From: Bacteroides caecigallinarum
GTDB lineage: Bacteria > Bacteroidota > Bacteroidia > Bacteroidales > Bacteroidaceae
Direction of reading: 5' to 3'
Assembly (NCBI RefSeq): GCF_016902295.1
Contig: NZ_JACJLQ010000017.1
Span: forward strand, 1-64,000
DNA: 64,000 bases
The notes beneath the pieces are model-generated. The model worked only from the letters and a program-made list of their open reading frames with translations. It made no database searches and had not been told where the DNA came from. The translations under genes were made by a program, and so were the position numbers. This document shows positions 63,495-64,000 of this stretch, piece by piece; positions within the stretch are counted from its first letter, which is position 1, and the number at the start of each line of letters is the position of its first letter.

Positions 63495-64000
63495 ATGGCA
63501 TCGCTGAAAGAAGTAAAAAGTAGAATAAACTCTATAAACGGTACGCTGAAGATTACTTCGGCCATGAAGATGGTTGCGTCGGCAAAACTGCACAAGGCTC
63601 AGGAAGCTATAGAGAATATGCTTCCATACGAGAATAAGCTACATGGAATTCTTAGAGATTTCTTGGCGTCCGGCGTTTCTGTTCAGACTCCTTTCTCTGT
63701 CAACAGACAGGTAAAGAAGGTGGCTATAGTGGCTTTTGCTTCGAACAGCAGTCTTTGTGGCGGATATAATGCAAATGTTATCAGGCATTTGTCAGCCTTG
63801 GTTGATGAGTATTCTGCTAAAGTAGGAAAGGAGAATATCCTTATTTATCCTGTAGGAAGGAAAATAGCTGAGGCAGTAAAGAAGATGGGTCTGGAAGTGG
63901 CAGGAGATTATCAGCACATGAGTGGGAAACCTAATTATCAGGATGCTTCAGATTTGGCTTCTGAACTTATGGATAAGTTCCTGAAAGGTGAAATTCAGAA
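63495..64000 (+). CDS. atpG: F1 ATP synthase subunit gamma (partial)
   Basis: The start at 63495 gives MASLKEVKSRINSINGTLKI then TSAMKMVASAKLHKAQEAIE, the conserved N-terminal coiled coil of the central rotor stalk. The frame is open to the end of the window, about 168 residues of an expected 290, and continues beyond it. It begins five bases after atpA. Confidence 0.97.
   Translation, partial: MASLKEVKSRINSINGTLKITSAMKMVASAKLHKAQEAIENMLPYENKLHGILRDFLASGVSVQTPFSVNRQVKKVAIVAFASNSSLCGGYNANVIRHLSALVDEYSAKVGKENILIYPVGRKIAEAVKKMGLEVAGDYQHMSGKPNYQDASDLASELMDKFLKGEIQ

Overview
The window looks like a chromosomal segment of a gut-type Bacteroidales bacterium (Bacteroides, Phocaeicola or a close relative). 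The evidence is SusC/SusD transporters, many lipoproteins with Bacteroidetes-type signal peptides, DUF4493, PCMD, DUF4836, DUF4290 and DUF4468 families, promoters with the Bacteroidetes -7 box TAnnTTTG, and an ATP synthase operon in the order atpD-atpC-(AtpI-like)-atpB-atpE-atpF-atpH-atpA-atpG. The DNA is moderately AT-rich. I see no tRNA, rRNA, CRISPR array or insertion sequence.

Layout. Positions 1-9,271 (+): the tail of an unknown gene, then a seven-gene surface cluster of four DUF4493-type lipoproteins, one outer-membrane beta-barrel and two lipoproteins ending in a PCMD domain, one of which also starts with a DUF4493-like region. 9,681-15,709 (-): a SusC/SusD operon with two accessory lipoproteins; its promoter lies between perfect 22-bp inverted repeats and looks like a phase-variable switch. 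16,363-20,439 (-): glutamate dehydrogenase, a small membrane protein missed by a 60-residue cut-off, and a malic enzyme/phosphotransacetylase fusion. 20,751-27,438 (+): a complete RND efflux pump and an LpxA-like acyltransferase. 27,553-31,373 (+): two SGNH-type proteins and an MBOAT O-acyltransferase with overlapping ends. 31,435-37,092 (-): rfbB, a phosphodiesterase, a secreted HExxH protease, recA, bcp and a carboxynorspermidine-synthase-like dehydrogenase. 37,304-40,030: a double META-domain lipoprotein, a 5'-truncated AraC regulator, and a DUF4143 ATPase with two TATCG-N8-CGATA palindromes in its promoter. 40,050-42,241 (-): nadD, a small membrane protein, gmk, yicC. 42,348-51,510 (+): tsaB, DUF4290, murA, rimM, an M23-like protein, dxr, rseP and a dipeptidyl peptidase IV-like enzyme. 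51,586-52,614 (-): a DUF4468 protein. 52,851-64,000 (+): rsmE, a DUF4836 lipoprotein, an ABC ATPase and FtsX-like permease, then the ATP synthase operon, which runs off the end inside atpG.

How it fits together. The first 16 kb is accessory and faces the cell surface: a lipoprotein cluster with mosaic composition and a nutrient transporter apparently under an ON/OFF promoter. The rest is mainly conserved housekeeping (ammonia assimilation, C4 and polyamine metabolism, isoprenoids, peptidoglycan, NAD, guanylate, DNA repair, oxidative phosphorylation), with envelope modules between (efflux, O-acylation, regulated proteolysis). Points most worth a second look are the invertible susC promoter, the DUF4493/PCMD cluster, the paired palindromes before the ATPase gene with the truncated AraC gene beside it, a three-copy 16-bp motif at exact 22-bp spacing before rsmE, an intergenic hairpin family inside housekeeping operons, and a MurA with Asp in place of the fosfomycin-target Cys. 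All family names come from reading the proteins; no database search was run.
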